Assembly: GCF_947855115.1 (NCBI RefSeq)
Contig: NZ_CANTZW010000021.1
Span: 1 to 64,000 of the forward strand
Origin: an uncultured Parabacteroides sp.
GTDB taxonomy: Bacteria > Bacteroidota > Bacteroidia > Bacteroidales > Tannerellaceae
Length of the DNA: 64,000 nt
Direction: 5' to 3'
Shown here one piece after another: positions 26,960 through 36,533 of this stretch. Below the pieces are notes generated by a model that saw only the letters and a list, made by a program, of their open reading frames with translations, made no database searches and was not told the DNA's origin. The position numbers and the translations under genes are program-made. Numbering within the stretch: the first letter of the stretch is position 1; each line of letters begins with the position of its first letter.

Positions 26960-28807
26960 ATGAGAGATTTCATACGTATTTTAAAACGTTTCGTTCCCCC
27001 TTACAAAAAGTATATGGCTCTGAACATCGTGTTCAATGTTCTTTCCGCTATCTTAAACTTGTTTTCTTTCGCCTTAATTATCCCGATCCTTCAGATATTG
27101 TTCAAGATCAATGAGGGTGATTACACCTTTATGGACTGGAACTTTAACGCGGGGAGCTGGGAATCATGGAAGGCTTTGCCGGAACTGATCAAGAATAACT
27201 TTTTTTGGTACGTATCCGATATAATAGAGATACATGGAGGTTCTTTTGCCTTGATTATGCTGGGTATTTTCTTGATCGTGGCCACCTTCATGAAAGTAGC
27301 CACGATGTATCTGGCTTTTTATACGATGATTCCGATACGTACCGGAGTCGTTCGCGATATCCGTAACCAGATAAACAGGAAGATTACGCAGTTGCCGTTA
27401 AGCTTTTTCTCCGAGGAACGAAAAGGGGATATTATCGCCCGTGTTTCCGGAGACGTGAACGAGATAGAGACTTCCATCATGAGTTCGTTGGATATGTTAT
27501 TCAAGAACCCGATACTGATCTTGATCTATTTAGTGGGTATGATTGCGATCAGTTGGCAGCTTACCGTATTTGTCTTGATCTTGCTGCCGCTGGCGGGCTA
27601 CGTGATGGGACAGGTCGGCAAGAAATTGAAGCGAAAATCCTTGGAAGGGCAGCAACAATGGGGATTCCTTATGAGCCAGATCGAGGAGACATTGGGTGGG
27701 CTTCGGATTATCAAGGCTTTTAACGCCGAGAAAAAGATACAAAACCGCTTTGAACGGAGTAACGAGACTTTCCGTCGGCTGACAAACCGGATTTATCGTC
27801 GCCAGCAAATGGCGCACCCGATGAGTGAGTTTTTGGGGACCGTTACGATCGCCATCGTACTTTGGTATGGAGGCACGCTGATCTTGAGCGCGGATAGCCC
27901 GATCGACGCTCCTACGTTTATTTATTATCTGGTAATCTTCTACAGTATCATAAATCCTGCGAAAGATTTGAGTAAGTCGGTGTATGCGATCCAGAAAGGT
28001 CTGGCCTCCATGGAACGTGTCGATAAGATATTGAAAGCGGAGACGGATATCCATGATCCGGAACGTCCGAGAGAGATTTCCTTGAAAGAGAAAATCAGTT
28101 ATCAGGATGTTTGGTTTAAATATCAGGAAGCTTGGGTATTGAAAGGGATCAATCTGGAGATCCGTAAAGGAACGACCGTAGCTTTAGTCGGTCAATCCGG
28201 TTCGGGTAAAAGTACGTTGGTGGATTTATTACCTCGTTTTTACGATGTGAATAAAGGAAGTATCCGTATCGATGATACGGATATCCGGGAGGCTACCCTA
28301 TTCGATCTTAGGGGATTGATGGGGAATGTCAACCAAGAGGCTATCTTGTTTAACGATACATTTTTCAATAATATCGCCTTTGGAGTGGAAGGAGCCACGA
28401 TGGAGCAGGTAGAGGAAGCCGCACGTATTGCCAACGCCCACGATTTTATTATGGCGAGCGAGAAAGGTTACGATACCAATATCGGCGACCGGGGAGGAAA
28501 ACTATCCGGCGGGCAACGTCAGCGGATCAGTATCGCCCGTGCGATCTTAAAGAATCCCCCGATTTTGATCTTAGATGAGGCCACATCCGCTTTGGATACG
28601 GAATCTGAACGCTTGGTACAAGAAGCTTTGGAGAACTTGATGAAGAACCGTACGACAGTGGTGATCGCCCACCGCCTTTCTACGATCCGCAACGCAGATG
28701 AGATTTGTGTGATGCATGAGGGAGAAATCGTAGAACGAGGCAAGCACGAGGAGTTGCTGGCCTTGGACGGTTATTATAAACGACTTTGTGACATGCAAAG
28801 CTTTTAA
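26960..28807 (+). CDS. ABC transporter, fused permease-ATPase (MsbA-like exporter half)
   Basis: A 615-residue half-transporter that would act as a homodimer in the inner membrane. Six transmembrane helices lie in about 20-330, with the nucleotide-binding domain at about 350-610: Walker A GQSGSGKST (about 411-419), Q-loop NQEAILFN, signature LSGGQRQR (about 514-521), Walker B ILILDEATSALD, and H-loop IAHRLS. The family includes lipid A (MsbA), lipid and peptide exporters; the substrate cannot be read from sequence. It is monocistronic: its own -7 box lies upstream, and its last four codons are inside a 26-bp perfect stem (28795-28851). Confidence 0.9.
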   Translation: MRDFIRILKRFVPPYKKYMALNIVFNVLSAILNLFSFALIIPILQILFKINEGDYTFMDWNFNAGSWESWKALPELIKNNFFWYVSDIIEIHGGSFALIMLGIFLIVATFMKVATMYLAFYTMIPIRTGVVRDIRNQINRKITQLPLSFFSEERKGDIIARVSGDVNEIETSIMSSLDMLFKNPILILIYLVGMIAISWQLTVFVLILLPLAGYVMGQVGKKLKRKSLEGQQQWGFLMSQIEETLGGLRIIKAFNAEKKIQNRFERSNETFRRLTNRIYRRQQMAHPMSEFLGTVTIAIVLWYGGTLILSADSPIDAPTFIYYLVIFYSIINPAKDLSKSVYAIQKGLASMERVDKILKAETDIHDPERPREISLKEKISYQDVWFKYQEAWVLKGINLEIRKGTTVALVGQSGSGKSTLVDLLPRFYDVNKGSIRIDDTDIREATLFDLRGLMGNVNQEAILFNDTFFNNIAFGVEGATMEQVEEAARIANAHDFIMASEKGYDTNIGDRGGKLSGGQRQRISIARAILKNPPILILDEATSALDTESERLVQEALENLMKNRTTVVIAHRLSTIRNADEICVMHEGEIVERGKHEELLALDGYYKRLCDMQSF

Positions 28808-28851
28808 GATGTCACCGCAACGGCCTTGCGGTGACATCTTAAAAGCTTTGC
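28795..28851. terminator. 26-bp perfect hairpin overlapping the ABC gene stop codon
   Basis: Arms 28795-28820 and 28826-28851 are perfect reverse complements around the 5-base loop CGGCC. The upstream arm includes the last four codons and the TAA at 28805-28807; the downstream arm is an inverted copy of them. No T-tract follows (next bases GGAAATAC), so it is not a standard intrinsic terminator. It may still stop transcription, shield the mRNA 3' end, or be a REP-like palindrome. Confidence 0.7.
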
Positions 28852-28953
28852 GGAAATACAGCATCGGCGCTGCGGTACAACTGTACCTCTGATTGTGGTG
28901 AAGCGCCTCTTTGGGCCTTTGATGGGAAAACAATATAACTAAGGAATAATCGT

Positions 28954-31389
28954 ATGAATATGAAAGGAATTTGTTTGATTTTATTATCGTTCCTTTTCGG
29001 TTGCAATTTGCCGGATATGAAAACGGGGAAGAAAGAGTTTTATTATTTTGACCAACCCGCACATATCTGGGAAGAGACTTTGCCTTTAGGGAATGGTCGT
29101 ATCGGTATGATGCCGGATGGCGGTATCGAACGGGAGAACGTGGTTTTGAACGAGATTTCCCTATGGTCCGGGAGTAAGCAAGATACGGACAACCCATACG
29201 CTTATTATTCCTTGGCGAATATTCGTCGTCTTTTATTCGAGGGACGGAATGATGAGGCGCAGGATTTGATGTACAAGACCTTCATTTGTAAAGGGGCCGG
29301 AAGTAACTTGGGTGACGGAGCGGATGCTCCATATGGCAGTTACCAATTATTCGGGAATCTGGTATTGAAATATACGTATCCGAACACTTCGGATTCTATC
29401 GCAGGATATCGTAGGATGTTGAACTTGAGTGAAGCTATCGCTTCGGTCTCTTTTAAAAGGGGAGATGTAAATTATCTGCGGGAAATGTTTACCTCCTTTT
29501 CCGGGGATCTTGGAGTCATCCATCTGATGGCAGATGCGGATCGTGCCTTGAGTTTTTCATTGGGCATGAATCGTCCGGAGCATGCCTCGGTCTCTTTGGA
29601 TGGAAAAGACCTGCTGTTGCAGGGACAATTGCCGGACGGGGTGGATACGCTGGAGATGAAAGGGATGCGTTTCGCCTCTCGTGTCCGTGTGGTCTTGCCA
29701 AAAGGTGGCGATTTATCGACTACGGATAGTAGCCTGTCGGTACAAAGGGCTTCGGAAGCGATCGTTCTGGTAAGTTTGGGAACCGATTATTTCGATAAAG
29801 ACGATATCGACGAACAATTGAAAAAACAGTTATCGCAAGCGGAATCCAAGGATTTCCCCACATTACGCCGGGAACATACGCTTGCCTATCGTTCCTTGTT
29901 TGATCGGGTCTCTTTGGATCTGGGAAGGAGCGAGCGGGATAACCTTCCGATCAATGAGCGCCTGGCTGCTTTCGCACAGGATAAGAATGACCCGGGCTTG
30001 GCGGCCTTGTACTTTCAGTTCGGCCGGTATTTGCTGATTTCTTCGACCCGGCAAGGATTACTTCCTCCGAATTTGCAGGGATTGTGGTGTAATACGATCC
30101 ATACGCCTTGGAATGGGGATTACCATTTGAATATCAATTTGCAGATGAATCATTGGCCTGCGGAGGTGGCGAATCTCTCCGAGTTGCATCTTCCGTTGAT
30201 CGAATGGACAAAGCAACAAGTGCCTAGCGGGGAACGCACGGCTAAAGCTTTCTATAACGCACGGGGGTGGGTAACGCATATTTTAGGTAATGTCTGGAAT
30301 TTTACCGCTCCGGGCGAACATCCGTCGTGGGGAGCCACGAATACTTCTGCCGCATGGCTGTGCGAGCATTTGTATACGCATTATCAATATACGTTGGATA
30401 AAGAGTATTTAAAAGAGGTTTATCCGACGATGAAAGGGGCTGCCTTGTTCTTTGTGGATATGTTGGTACAAGATCCCCGAACCAAATATTTGGTGACAGC
30501 TCCCACGACCTCTCCGGAGAATGGCTATAAGATGCCAAACGGTAATGTCGTAAGTATTTGCGCCGGATCGACAATGGACAATCAGATTTTGCGTGAATTG
30601 TTTACGAATACGATAGAGGCCGCTGGAATTTTAGGCGTGGATAGCGCATTCGCAAAAGAACTGACTGAGAAACGAGATCGCTTGATGCCTACGACTGTTG
30701 GTAAAGACGGGCGTATCATGGAATGGCTTGAGGCGTATGAGGAGGTAGAACCTACCCATCGCCATGTCTCCCATTTGTATGGGCTTTATCCCGGTAATGA
30801 GATCTCGGTGGAGCATACGCCGGAGTTGGCAGAGGCTGCTCGTAAATCCTTGGAGGTTCGTGGCGATCAAAGCACGGGTTGGTCTATGGCTTGGAAAATT
30901 AATTTTTGGGCACGTTTGCATGATGGTGATCACGCTTATAAATTACTGGGTGATTTGTTGCGCCCATGCGTAGATGAACGGACGAAGGAAGTTAAAGGAG
31001 GAGGTTCTTATCCGAATTTATTTTGTGCTCATCCTCCTTTCCAGATCGACGGGAACTTCGGGGGAACAGCCGGTATCGCGGAGATGTTAATACAGAGTCA
31101 ATCCGGATTGATTGAGTTCTTACCTGCTTTGCCTTCCGCTTGGAAAAACGGAAGCTATAGCGGTTTGAAAGTCCGGAACGGAGGAATCGTTTCCGCTAAA
31201 TGGGCAGAAGGGCTATTGACAGAAGCCCGATTGAAAGCGATCGTTCCCGGTTCTTTCCAGATCAAGCTTCCGGCGAATTCCGCGAACATGAGCCTCAAAA
31301 AGAACCAAAAGCCGGTTTCCCTACCTGTAGTCGATGGAATAGTAACGGTAGACTTGCTGCAAGGGGAAGAGATTGTGTTACAATTCTAG
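28954..31389 (+). CDS. Glycoside hydrolase family 95 (alpha-L-fucosidase type)
   Basis: An 811-residue lipoprotein (lipobox SFLFGC, Cys17), likely at the cell surface or in the periplasm. The N-terminal GH95 beta-domain starts DQPAHIWEETLPLGNGRIGMM; the (alpha/alpha)6 catalytic domain follows. Family motifs with catalytic residues are visible: the two Asn of LNINLQMNHWPAE (about 390-402), the Glu of APTTSPEN (about 518), and the Asp of FQIDGNFGGTAGI (about 697). GH95 enzymes are mostly inverting 1,2-alpha-L-fucosidases acting on mucin, milk or blood-group glycans; some act on L-galactose. There is no PUL around it, so it may act alone on host fucosylated glycans. ATG 28960 is an alternative start. 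Confidence 0.93.
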   Translation: MNMKGICLILLSFLFGCNLPDMKTGKKEFYYFDQPAHIWEETLPLGNGRIGMMPDGGIERENVVLNEISLWSGSKQDTDNPYAYYSLANIRRLLFEGRNDEAQDLMYKTFICKGAGSNLGDGADAPYGSYQLFGNLVLKYTYPNTSDSIAGYRRMLNLSEAIASVSFKRGDVNYLREMFTSFSGDLGVIHLMADADRALSFSLGMNRPEHASVSLDGKDLLLQGQLPDGVDTLEMKGMRFASRVRVVLPKGGDLSTTDSSLSVQRASEAIVLVSLGTDYFDKDDIDEQLKKQLSQAESKDFPTLRREHTLAYRSLFDRVSLDLGRSERDNLPINERLAAFAQDKNDPGLAALYFQFGRYLLISSTRQGLLPPNLQGLWCNTIHTPWNGDYHLNINLQMNHWPAEVANLSELHLPLIEWTKQQVPSGERTAKAFYNARGWVTHILGNVWNFTAPGEHPSWGATNTSAAWLCEHLYTHYQYTLDKEYLKEVYPTMKGAALFFVDMLVQDPRTKYLVTAPTTSPENGYKMPNGNVVSICAGSTMDNQILRELFTNTIEAAGILGVDSAFAKELTEKRDRLMPTTVGKDGRIMEWLEAYEEVEPTHRHVSHLYGLYPGNEISVEHTPELAEAARKSLEVRGDQSTGWSMAWKINFWARLHDGDHAYKLLGDLLRPCVDERTKEVKGGGSYPNLFCAHPPFQIDGNFGGTAGIAEMLIQSQSGLIEFLPALPSAWKNGSYSGLKVRNGGIVSAKWAEGLLTEARLKAIVPGSFQIKLPANSANMSLKKNQKPVSLPVVDGIVTVDLLQGEEIVLQF

Positions 31390-31403
31390 CTAATTTTATC
31401 TGG

Positions 31404-31508
31404 ATTTGTTGTAGAGACGCAGCGTGCTGCGTCTCCCATCGTCTGATAGTATTCTAAGTTACCATTCTGAGGAGATGAGACGCAGCACGCTGCGTCCCTA
31501 CAACAAAT
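31404..31508. repeat. Dispersed ~100-bp palindromic element, copy 1
   Basis: The element is bounded by ATTTGTTGTAG and CTACAACAAAT. Each end holds a hairpin (left GACGCAGC-GT-GCTGCGTC; right GACGCAGC-AC-GCTGCGTC) around a ~40-base centre containing GATAGTAT and AAGTTACCATT. Copy 2 is at 60363-60463. It lies between the convergent fucosidase and porin genes. It looks like a non-autonomous MITE or REP doublet; no transposase is in the window. Confidence 0.8.
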
Positions 31509-31517
31509 GAGGAAAAT

Positions 31518-32741
31518 TTAATATAAGGGTAATCGATAGATAAAGCCGATTGAAAGGCGCACGGTATCGTACAAAGAGGCATCGAGCGCCTTCGCTCGTT
31601 CAGTGAGGTGGTATTTTTTGCCTATGGCAGTCAAGAAAATATGTAGATTGCCATCGGCCATCGGATAGAATTCAAGTCCCCCTTGATATCCCCACGCCGT
31701 ACGGTATTTTCCTTTTTCATAGACATCGTAGGCTTTATAGATCGATGCGCTTTCATACATACCTTTTGCGAATAGTTGCCATTTGGGGTGGAAACGATAT
31801 TGTATTTCCCCCACCAAGGAAAGATAAGCGGCATTTTGCGTGCGAACAGGAATTTCCGGTTCCTCTTCTTCTGATACTCCTGATATTTCGGGCTGGACCA
31901 ACTCGGTCAATAACCCTAGCGGATCTAATTTACCCTGCGAATACATGACATCGAAATAAGCATATACCGGTCCGGCCTCTATGCTTTGCCCCGTGAAGAC
32001 GCTATACATATATTTCCCCTGGGCTTGCTCTGCGGCAGATACGGAGTACCGTAAGAGGACCGATTCATCCAGAAAGCAACCATTCCAGTTCAATGTGTAA
32101 AATAATGGAACTCTCGGTTTCTTAAATCCTGCCGGTAAACGTCCGTACTCATCTTCCATAGACCCCATGCGGCTATTTGTCACTTGTATGCGGATCTCTT
32201 GCGATTCGCTCGGTTGATACCCTAGTCCGACTCCCGTCAGGTAACAAAGAGAATATTCGTTCATATCGCTGTATTCGTAAATAAGCAGAGGATTCTCATC
32301 ATATTCGAAACCTCCATAGAACACGTCTTGTTTTCCTGCGGTTAGGGTAAAACGCTCATTCAGTTTGTAGCCGATATATGCATACTCGATCGACTCGTTC
32401 AGATTCTCCAAGGATAATCCTTCATAGCCACCATTCAACGTTTGACGGTACCAGTAGAATAACCGGTCATTCACTTCCCCGGTAACATCAATCTTGACAT
32501 CCCTGAAGCGAAAGGCGGCTTCATCGAGTTCCCCGGAAGAAAAATCCGCGTTGAATCCTGCGTGCATCTCCAAGTCTAGATTGAATACCTTGTTACGTTT
32601 TGGGATCTTGGTCGCATATTCAAAAAAAGACACCGAGGAAGAATCCCACTCCGGGATCGAGATATTTGTCTGAGCGTAAGAAGTCAATACGGAACTGATA
32701 AGTAAGAAGCCCGATAGCCAAGCCACTGTTAATCGTTTCAT
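31518..32741 (-). CDS. Outer membrane porin, phosphate-selective O/P-like
   Basis: A 407-residue barrel protein with signal peptide (about 1-23, TSYAQ). The barrel core resembles the OprO/OprP (phosphate-selective porin) family: ELDEAAFRFRDVKIDVTGEVNDRL, YAYIGYKLNERFTLTAGKQDVFYGG, and a C-terminal strand ending in an aromatic (YRLPLY). The neighbours support phosphate: phoU, pstB, pstA and pstC follow upstream on the same strand, with phoU 40 bp away. A TATCTTTG box (32770-32777) lies between it and phoU, so it can also be transcribed separately. Specificity for phosphate is inferred from family and context. Confidence 0.78.
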   Translation of the reverse strand: MKRLTVAWLSGFLLISSVLTSYAQTNISIPEWDSSSVSFFEYATKIPKRNKVFNLDLEMHAGFNADFSSGELDEAAFRFRDVKIDVTGEVNDRLFYWYRQTLNGGYEGLSLENLNESIEYAYIGYKLNERFTLTAGKQDVFYGGFEYDENPLLIYEYSDMNEYSLCYLTGVGLGYQPSESQEIRIQVTNSRMGSMEDEYGRLPAGFKKPRVPLFYTLNWNGCFLDESVLLRYSVSAAEQAQGKYMYSVFTGQSIEAGPVYAYFDVMYSQGKLDPLGLLTELVQPEISGVSEEEEPEIPVRTQNAAYLSLVGEIQYRFHPKWQLFAKGMYESASIYKAYDVYEKGKYRTAWGYQGGLEFYPMADGNLHIFLTAIGKKYHLTERAKALDASLYDTVRLSIGFIYRLPLY

Positions 32742-32769
32742 TCACTGATGTTAATCATTAAAGTGGCCG

Positions 32770-32777
32770 CAAAGATA
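32770..32777 (-). promoter_or_regulatory. -7 box (TATCTTTG) of the porin gene
   Basis: On the minus strand this reads TATCTTTG followed by GC, 29 bp before the porin start and overlapping the space behind phoU. No clear -33 TTG was seen. Confidence 0.5.
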
Positions 32778-32781
32778 TAAA

Positions 32782-33456
32782 TTATTGCTCAGTTTTGCCC
32801 ATATGCTTCATGACTTTAGCGTCCAGATAGAAAATAAGCTCTTCCGCAATGTTTGTACAATGATCGCCGAAGCGTTCCATTTTCCGGATTACGCCGGCCA
32901 TATATAGACCTGCCAGCGCGCTGCTCTTATGTTCCTCAATATACCGGGCGATGATAGCGGTGGAGTTATGATTGATCTCATCGATCAAATTATCTTTCAA
33001 GAAGATACGGGAGGCGATCTCCGAGCTTTCTTTCTCGAAAGCCTCTTTGGTAAGTGAGATCATACTCAGTAACTCCGACAACATTTCTTCAACCCGGGTC
33101 TCCTTGATCAATTGCGGGTCAAGCGGTTCCCCTTCGGGAAGGTTACCGGCGAAGCGGGCGATACTTTCGGCAAAGTCTCCCAAACGCTCCAGATTTGTGT
33201 TGATCTTGTACATTGCCAGCACGAAACGCAGGTCGATCGCTACCGGTGCGTATAAGGCGATGATATCCTCACAATCGCTATCGATCTTTAGCTCGAAAGC
33301 GTTTACCCGGCGTTCCCGGTTGATTACCTTATAGGCGAGCTCTTTATCTCCGGTAAGCATGGCCTCCCCGGCATTGTATAATTGTTGGTGGACTAATGCC
33401 CACATCTCACTGATACTATTTTTTAAGGCTTGAATCTCTTGCTCTATAACCTTCAT
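32782..33456 (-). CDS. Phosphate transport regulator PhoU
   Basis: A 224-residue all-helical cytoplasmic protein with two PhoU repeats. The first contains MWALVHQQLYNAGEAMLTGD and YAPVAIDLRFVLAMYKINTNLERLGDFAE. The second contains YIEEHKSSALAGLYMAGVIRKMERFGDHCTNIAEE. The repeated E/DR-GD metal-binding motifs are present. PhoU links the Pst transporter to phosphate signalling and limits uptake when phosphate is ample. It lies directly behind pstB in the operon. Confidence 0.95.
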   Translation of the reverse strand: MKVIEQEIQALKNSISEMWALVHQQLYNAGEAMLTGDKELAYKVINRERRVNAFELKIDSDCEDIIALYAPVAIDLRFVLAMYKINTNLERLGDFAESIARFAGNLPEGEPLDPQLIKETRVEEMLSELLSMISLTKEAFEKESSEIASRIFLKDNLIDEINHNSTAIIARYIEEHKSSALAGLYMAGVIRKMERFGDHCTNIAEELIFYLDAKVMKHMGKTEQ

Positions 33457-33494
33457 AATCCTTTAATTTTCAATTTTAAATCCTCAATTTTCAA
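33457..33494. repeat. A/T-rich TTTTCAATT tandem motif between pstB and phoU
   Basis: AATTTTCAATTTT and CTCAATTTTCAATTA stand in tandem here. The same word on the opposite strand (GAATTGAAAA, repeated) fills 56252-56281 between priA and the phosphatase gene. It appears to be a low-complexity intergenic filler. Confidence 0.5.
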
Positions 33495-34247
33495 TTACCC
33501 AAACCGTCCGGTGATATAATTCTGCGTAGATTCTTTCTCCGGATTGGTAAAGATCTTCCGGGTATTGTCGTACTCGATCAATTCTCCTAAGTAAAAATAC
33601 CCGGTCTTGTCGCTGACACGAGCCGCTTGTTGCATGTTGTGGGTGACGATAACGATCGTATAGTCATTTTTAAGCTCATGTATTAAATCCTCGATCTTGC
33701 TGGTAGAGATCGGGTCTAACGCGGAAGTGGGCTCGTCCATCAATAAGATAGAGGGAGAGATCGCCAAGGCACGGGCAATACATAAGCGTTGTTGCTGTCC
33801 GCCGGAAAGAGCGAATGCGGATTCTTTTAGCTTATCTTTAACTTCCTCCCAAAGAACGACCTGTTTTAAGGTCTTGACCACCGTTTCCTCGATATAGTTC
33901 TCGTCTTTGATACCGTTTACCCGCAGGCCGTAAGCGACATTCTCGTAAATCGTCTTAGGAAACGGATTGGGTTTTTGGAATACCATTCCCACGTTTTTAC
34001 GTAAGCGGTCTACTTTCTCACTTTTCGTATAGATGTCTCGCCCGTCGATCAGGATTTGCCCTTGCATGCGGGTACCCGGGATCAGATCATTCATACGGTT
34101 GAACAGACGTAAGAAAGTAGACTTCCCGCAGCCGGACGGCCCGATGAAGGCGGTTGACGTATTCGGCTCAATCTCCATGGAAATGTTTTTCAACGCATGG
34201 AAATCCCCGTAATAAAAGTCTACGTTTTTAGCATCGATCTTTATCAT
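33495..34247 (-). CDS. Phosphate ABC transporter ATP-binding protein PstB
   Basis: A 250-residue ATPase with Walker [10 protein letters not shown] (about 36-44), Q-loop [18 protein letters not shown] (typical of PstB), signature [16 protein letters not shown], Walker [14 protein letters not shown] and H-loop VTHNMQQA. It energises phosphate import through PstC-PstA. It is in order pstC-pstA-pstB-phoU on the minus strand, 18 bp after pstA. Confidence 0.97.
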   Translation of the reverse strand: MIKIDAKNVDFYYGDFHALKNISMEIEPNTSTAFIGPSGCGKSTFLRLFNRMNDLIPGTRMQGQILIDGRDIYTKSEKVDRLRKNVGMVFQKPNPFPKTIYENVAYGLRVNGIKDENYIEETVVKTLKQVVLWEEVKDKLKESAFALSGGQQQRLCIARALAISPSILLMDEPTSALDPISTSKIEDLIHELKNDYTIVIVTHNMQQAARVSDKTGYFYLGELIEYDNTRKIFTNPEKESTQNYITGRFG

Positions 34248-34265
34248 AATTGTCTTGTTGTTTTT

Positions 34266-35153
34266 TTAGTTCATTTTTACCTTCTTTGCGAAGTAACTTC
34301 GCAAGGCATTCGCTAAAAGGTTTACCAATAGTACGATGACGATAAGCACGAGGGCCGTGCCATAAGCCATTCCCCGGGAAGCCTCGATATCCGTGCCGCT
34401 TGTAGAGATAACATATAAGTGGTACGGTAATGCCATACATTGGTCGAAGATACTTTTCGGTAATTGTGGCAAGAAATAAGCGGCTACCGTAAAAAGGATA
34501 GGAGCGGTCTCGCCAGACACACGACCGATCGAAAGAATCAACCCCGTGATGATATTTGGAAATGCCATCGGCAACACGACTCTGCGGATGGTTTGTAGCT
34601 TTGTAGCCCCTAAAGCCAAGCTGCCGTGGCGGAAAGAATCGTCGATACTCTTCAAAGCCTCTTCCGTTGTACGGATGATAAGTGGCAAAGACATCAGCGC
34701 CAAAGTAAACGAGCCTGCTATGATAGAATCTCCCCAGCCCAAGGTACTTACGAATAGAGACATTCCGAATAAACCGAAAACAACGGATGGAACACCGCTT
34801 AGGTTATTCGTCATGATACGGATGAAACGGATGAGTTTCCCGTTCGTAGCGTACTCATTCATATAAATACCACTCATGATACCGATCGGGAAACTGATCA
34901 GGCTGCTTCCGATCACCAAATAGAGCGTACCTACGATAGCCGGAAAGATACCGCCGGAGGTCATACCCTCTGATGGAGCTTGCGTCAGGAAATCCCAACT
35001 GATCACGCTCGCGCCCTTTAGGATAATGAACCCAAGGATCACGAATAAGATCGCTACGACTAAATAACTCAGGAACGAGAAGAAACCGAACGCGATCTTT
35101 TGTGAGGCCCGCTTCCTCTTATCAATATTTCCTAGATGTTGAATAGGTGCCAT
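34266..35153 (-). CDS. Phosphate ABC transporter permease PstA
   Basis: A 295-residue inner-membrane permease with six predicted transmembrane helices. The EAA-type loop facing PstB is EEALKSIDDSFRHGSLALGATKLQTIRR. PstA-typical blocks include GGIFPAIVGTLYLV and NNLSGVPSVVFGLFG. It pairs with PstC to form the phosphate channel. It starts 7 bp after pstC. Confidence 0.96.
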   Translation of the reverse strand: MAPIQHLGNIDKRKRASQKIAFGFFSFLSYLVVAILFVILGFIILKGASVISWDFLTQAPSEGMTSGGIFPAIVGTLYLVIGSSLISFPIGIMSGIYMNEYATNGKLIRFIRIMTNNLSGVPSVVFGLFGMSLFVSTLGWGDSIIAGSFTLALMSLPLIIRTTEEALKSIDDSFRHGSLALGATKLQTIRRVVLPMAFPNIITGLILSIGRVSGETAPILFTVAAYFLPQLPKSIFDQCMALPYHLYVISTSGTDIEASRGMAYGTALVLIVIVLLVNLLANALRSYFAKKVKMN

Positions 35154-35160
35154 ATCTTTA

Positions 35161-36348
35161 TTAGATTTTACGTTTGGATGAAATATATTCTACGGCGATA
35201 CTTAGCGATAAGGTGATGAGGAACAATACGGCCCCCAACAAAAACAAGGCTTGGTAATGTGCGCCACCTGCGGGAGCTTCGCCCAATTCTGCCGCTATCG
35301 TGGCGGGAATCGTTCGTACCGGCTCGAAGAACGAGGTGGGTATAACGGCGGCATTTCCGGTTACCATCAATACAGCCATCGTCTCACCGATCGCACGCCC
35401 TATGCCCAATACGACGGCAGAGGTGATACCGGATATGGAATAGGGAATGATTACCTTGTAGATTGTTTGCCATTGTGTGGCGCCTAATGCTAAGCTGGCT
35501 TCTTTCATGGCTCTAGGTGTGGTTCGCATGGCATCTTCCGCAACCGTGATAATAGTCGGCAACGCCATGATCGCCAAAACCACGCTTCCCGCGAAGGCCG
35601 TCTCGCCTACCGGAAGGTTTAATGTTTTTTGGATAAGGGGAACGATCACTACCAGCCCGAAGAAACCGTAAACGACCGAAGGGATACCTGCCAGCAACTC
35701 GATAACCGGTTTTAAAAAATTACGGGTTCTTGTGTTAGCGATCTCTGCCAGATAGATCGCTACCGCTATTCCGAAAGGAAGAGATAGGACGATTGCGCCT
35801 ATACTAACTAAAAGTGTACCCAGTAATAGGGGGATTAGCCCAAAGATCGGGGCAGGAGTAGAGGTTGGATACCATTTGGTCCCTCCAAAGAACTCTGATG
35901 GCTTGATAGTGGCTCCGGATATGATCTTTCCTTGAAAATTCTCCGCTTGGTATTGTTCAGGGAAGAATGCGATGATCCCGGGTTCCTTGTGGATAAGTTC
36001 ATTGATTTTCTCGGGAACGTATTGGAATTCGTCACCCAGCTCTTCTTCCGTGTAATAGTTGGTTAAGTCCGAAAGCCGGAAAACGAGTATATCTTGGTTC
36101 TTCCCGTTTAAATCTGCCCAATTGGTAATATTGGCATCGAAGACATCCATGATTTGTTCGGGCGATAAATGTTCGACCGGGTTTTCTGGATTGACTGCCA
36201 GTACATACCCTTCCTCTACCTCGGGACTGTTAAAAAGACCTGTGGCCTCTTTAAATAAGAAGACGATGATCAATAAGATCGTAAAGCTGCTGACGCTTCC
36301 GCTGATCAAAAGCCCTCCTTCTACTAATTTCTCGATAAACTTTCTCAC
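35161..36348 (-). CDS. Phosphate ABC transporter permease PstC with PstS-like insert
   Basis: A 395-residue permease, longer than a typical ~310-residue PstC. After the first membrane helix (about 20-33) comes an unusual periplasmic insert (about 40-160): LSPEQIMDVFDANITNWADL, then ILVFRLSDLTNYY, then INELIHKEPGIIAFFPEQY. These match, in order, segments of the PstS phosphate-binding protein (ITNW-DL, the ligand RSD loop, the Pro-Gly-Ile-Ile-Ala-Phe strand). The rest is ordinary PstC: GTLLVSIGAIVLSLPFGIAVAIYL, AGIPSVVYGFFGLVV, and the EAA loop EDAMRTTPRAMKEASLALGATQW. No separate pstS is in the operon. I infer a partial binding domain fused in PstC that assists or replaces PstS. Confidence 0.92.
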   Translation of the reverse strand: MRKFIEKLVEGGLLISGSVSSFTILLIIVFLFKEATGLFNSPEVEEGYVLAVNPENPVEHLSPEQIMDVFDANITNWADLNGKNQDILVFRLSDLTNYYTEEELGDEFQYVPEKINELIHKEPGIIAFFPEQYQAENFQGKIISGATIKPSEFFGGTKWYPTSTPAPIFGLIPLLLGTLLVSIGAIVLSLPFGIAVAIYLAEIANTRTRNFLKPVIELLAGIPSVVYGFFGLVVIVPLIQKTLNLPVGETAFAGSVVLAIMALPTIITVAEDAMRTTPRAMKEASLALGATQWQTIYKVIIPYSISGITSAVVLGIGRAIGETMAVLMVTGNAAVIPTSFFEPVRTIPATIAAELGEAPAGGAHYQALFLLGAVLFLITLSLSIAVEYISSKRKI

Positions 36349-36427
36349 GATCTTTGCCTATTTGTTCTGGTGCAAAGAAATGGCTTCTATATTAAGGAGT
36401 GATTAAACTCGCTTGAAGGAATTGTTT

Positions 36428-36435
36428 CAAAACTA
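36428..36435 (-). promoter_or_regulatory. Candidate -7 box of the pst operon
   Basis: On the minus strand this reads TAGTTTTG, which fits TAnnTTTG, about 80 bp before pstC. No -33 element at standard spacing was found. Confidence 0.35.
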
Positions 36436-36460
36436 TTACAAATGTGTTACGCGTTATCTG

Positions 36461-36503
36461 CCATAAAAATAGGGCATGAGTTTGATCAACCCCATGCCCT
36501 ATT
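36461..36503 (-). terminator. Terminator of the CoA-transferase gene
   Basis: Eleven-bp stem AATAGGGCATG / CATGCCCTATT with a 14-base loop; on the minus strand it is followed by five T. It lies 31 bp after the CoA-transferase stop. Confidence 0.8.
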
Positions 36504-36533
36504 ATATGTCATTCTATTTGTAATACGTTTGTA

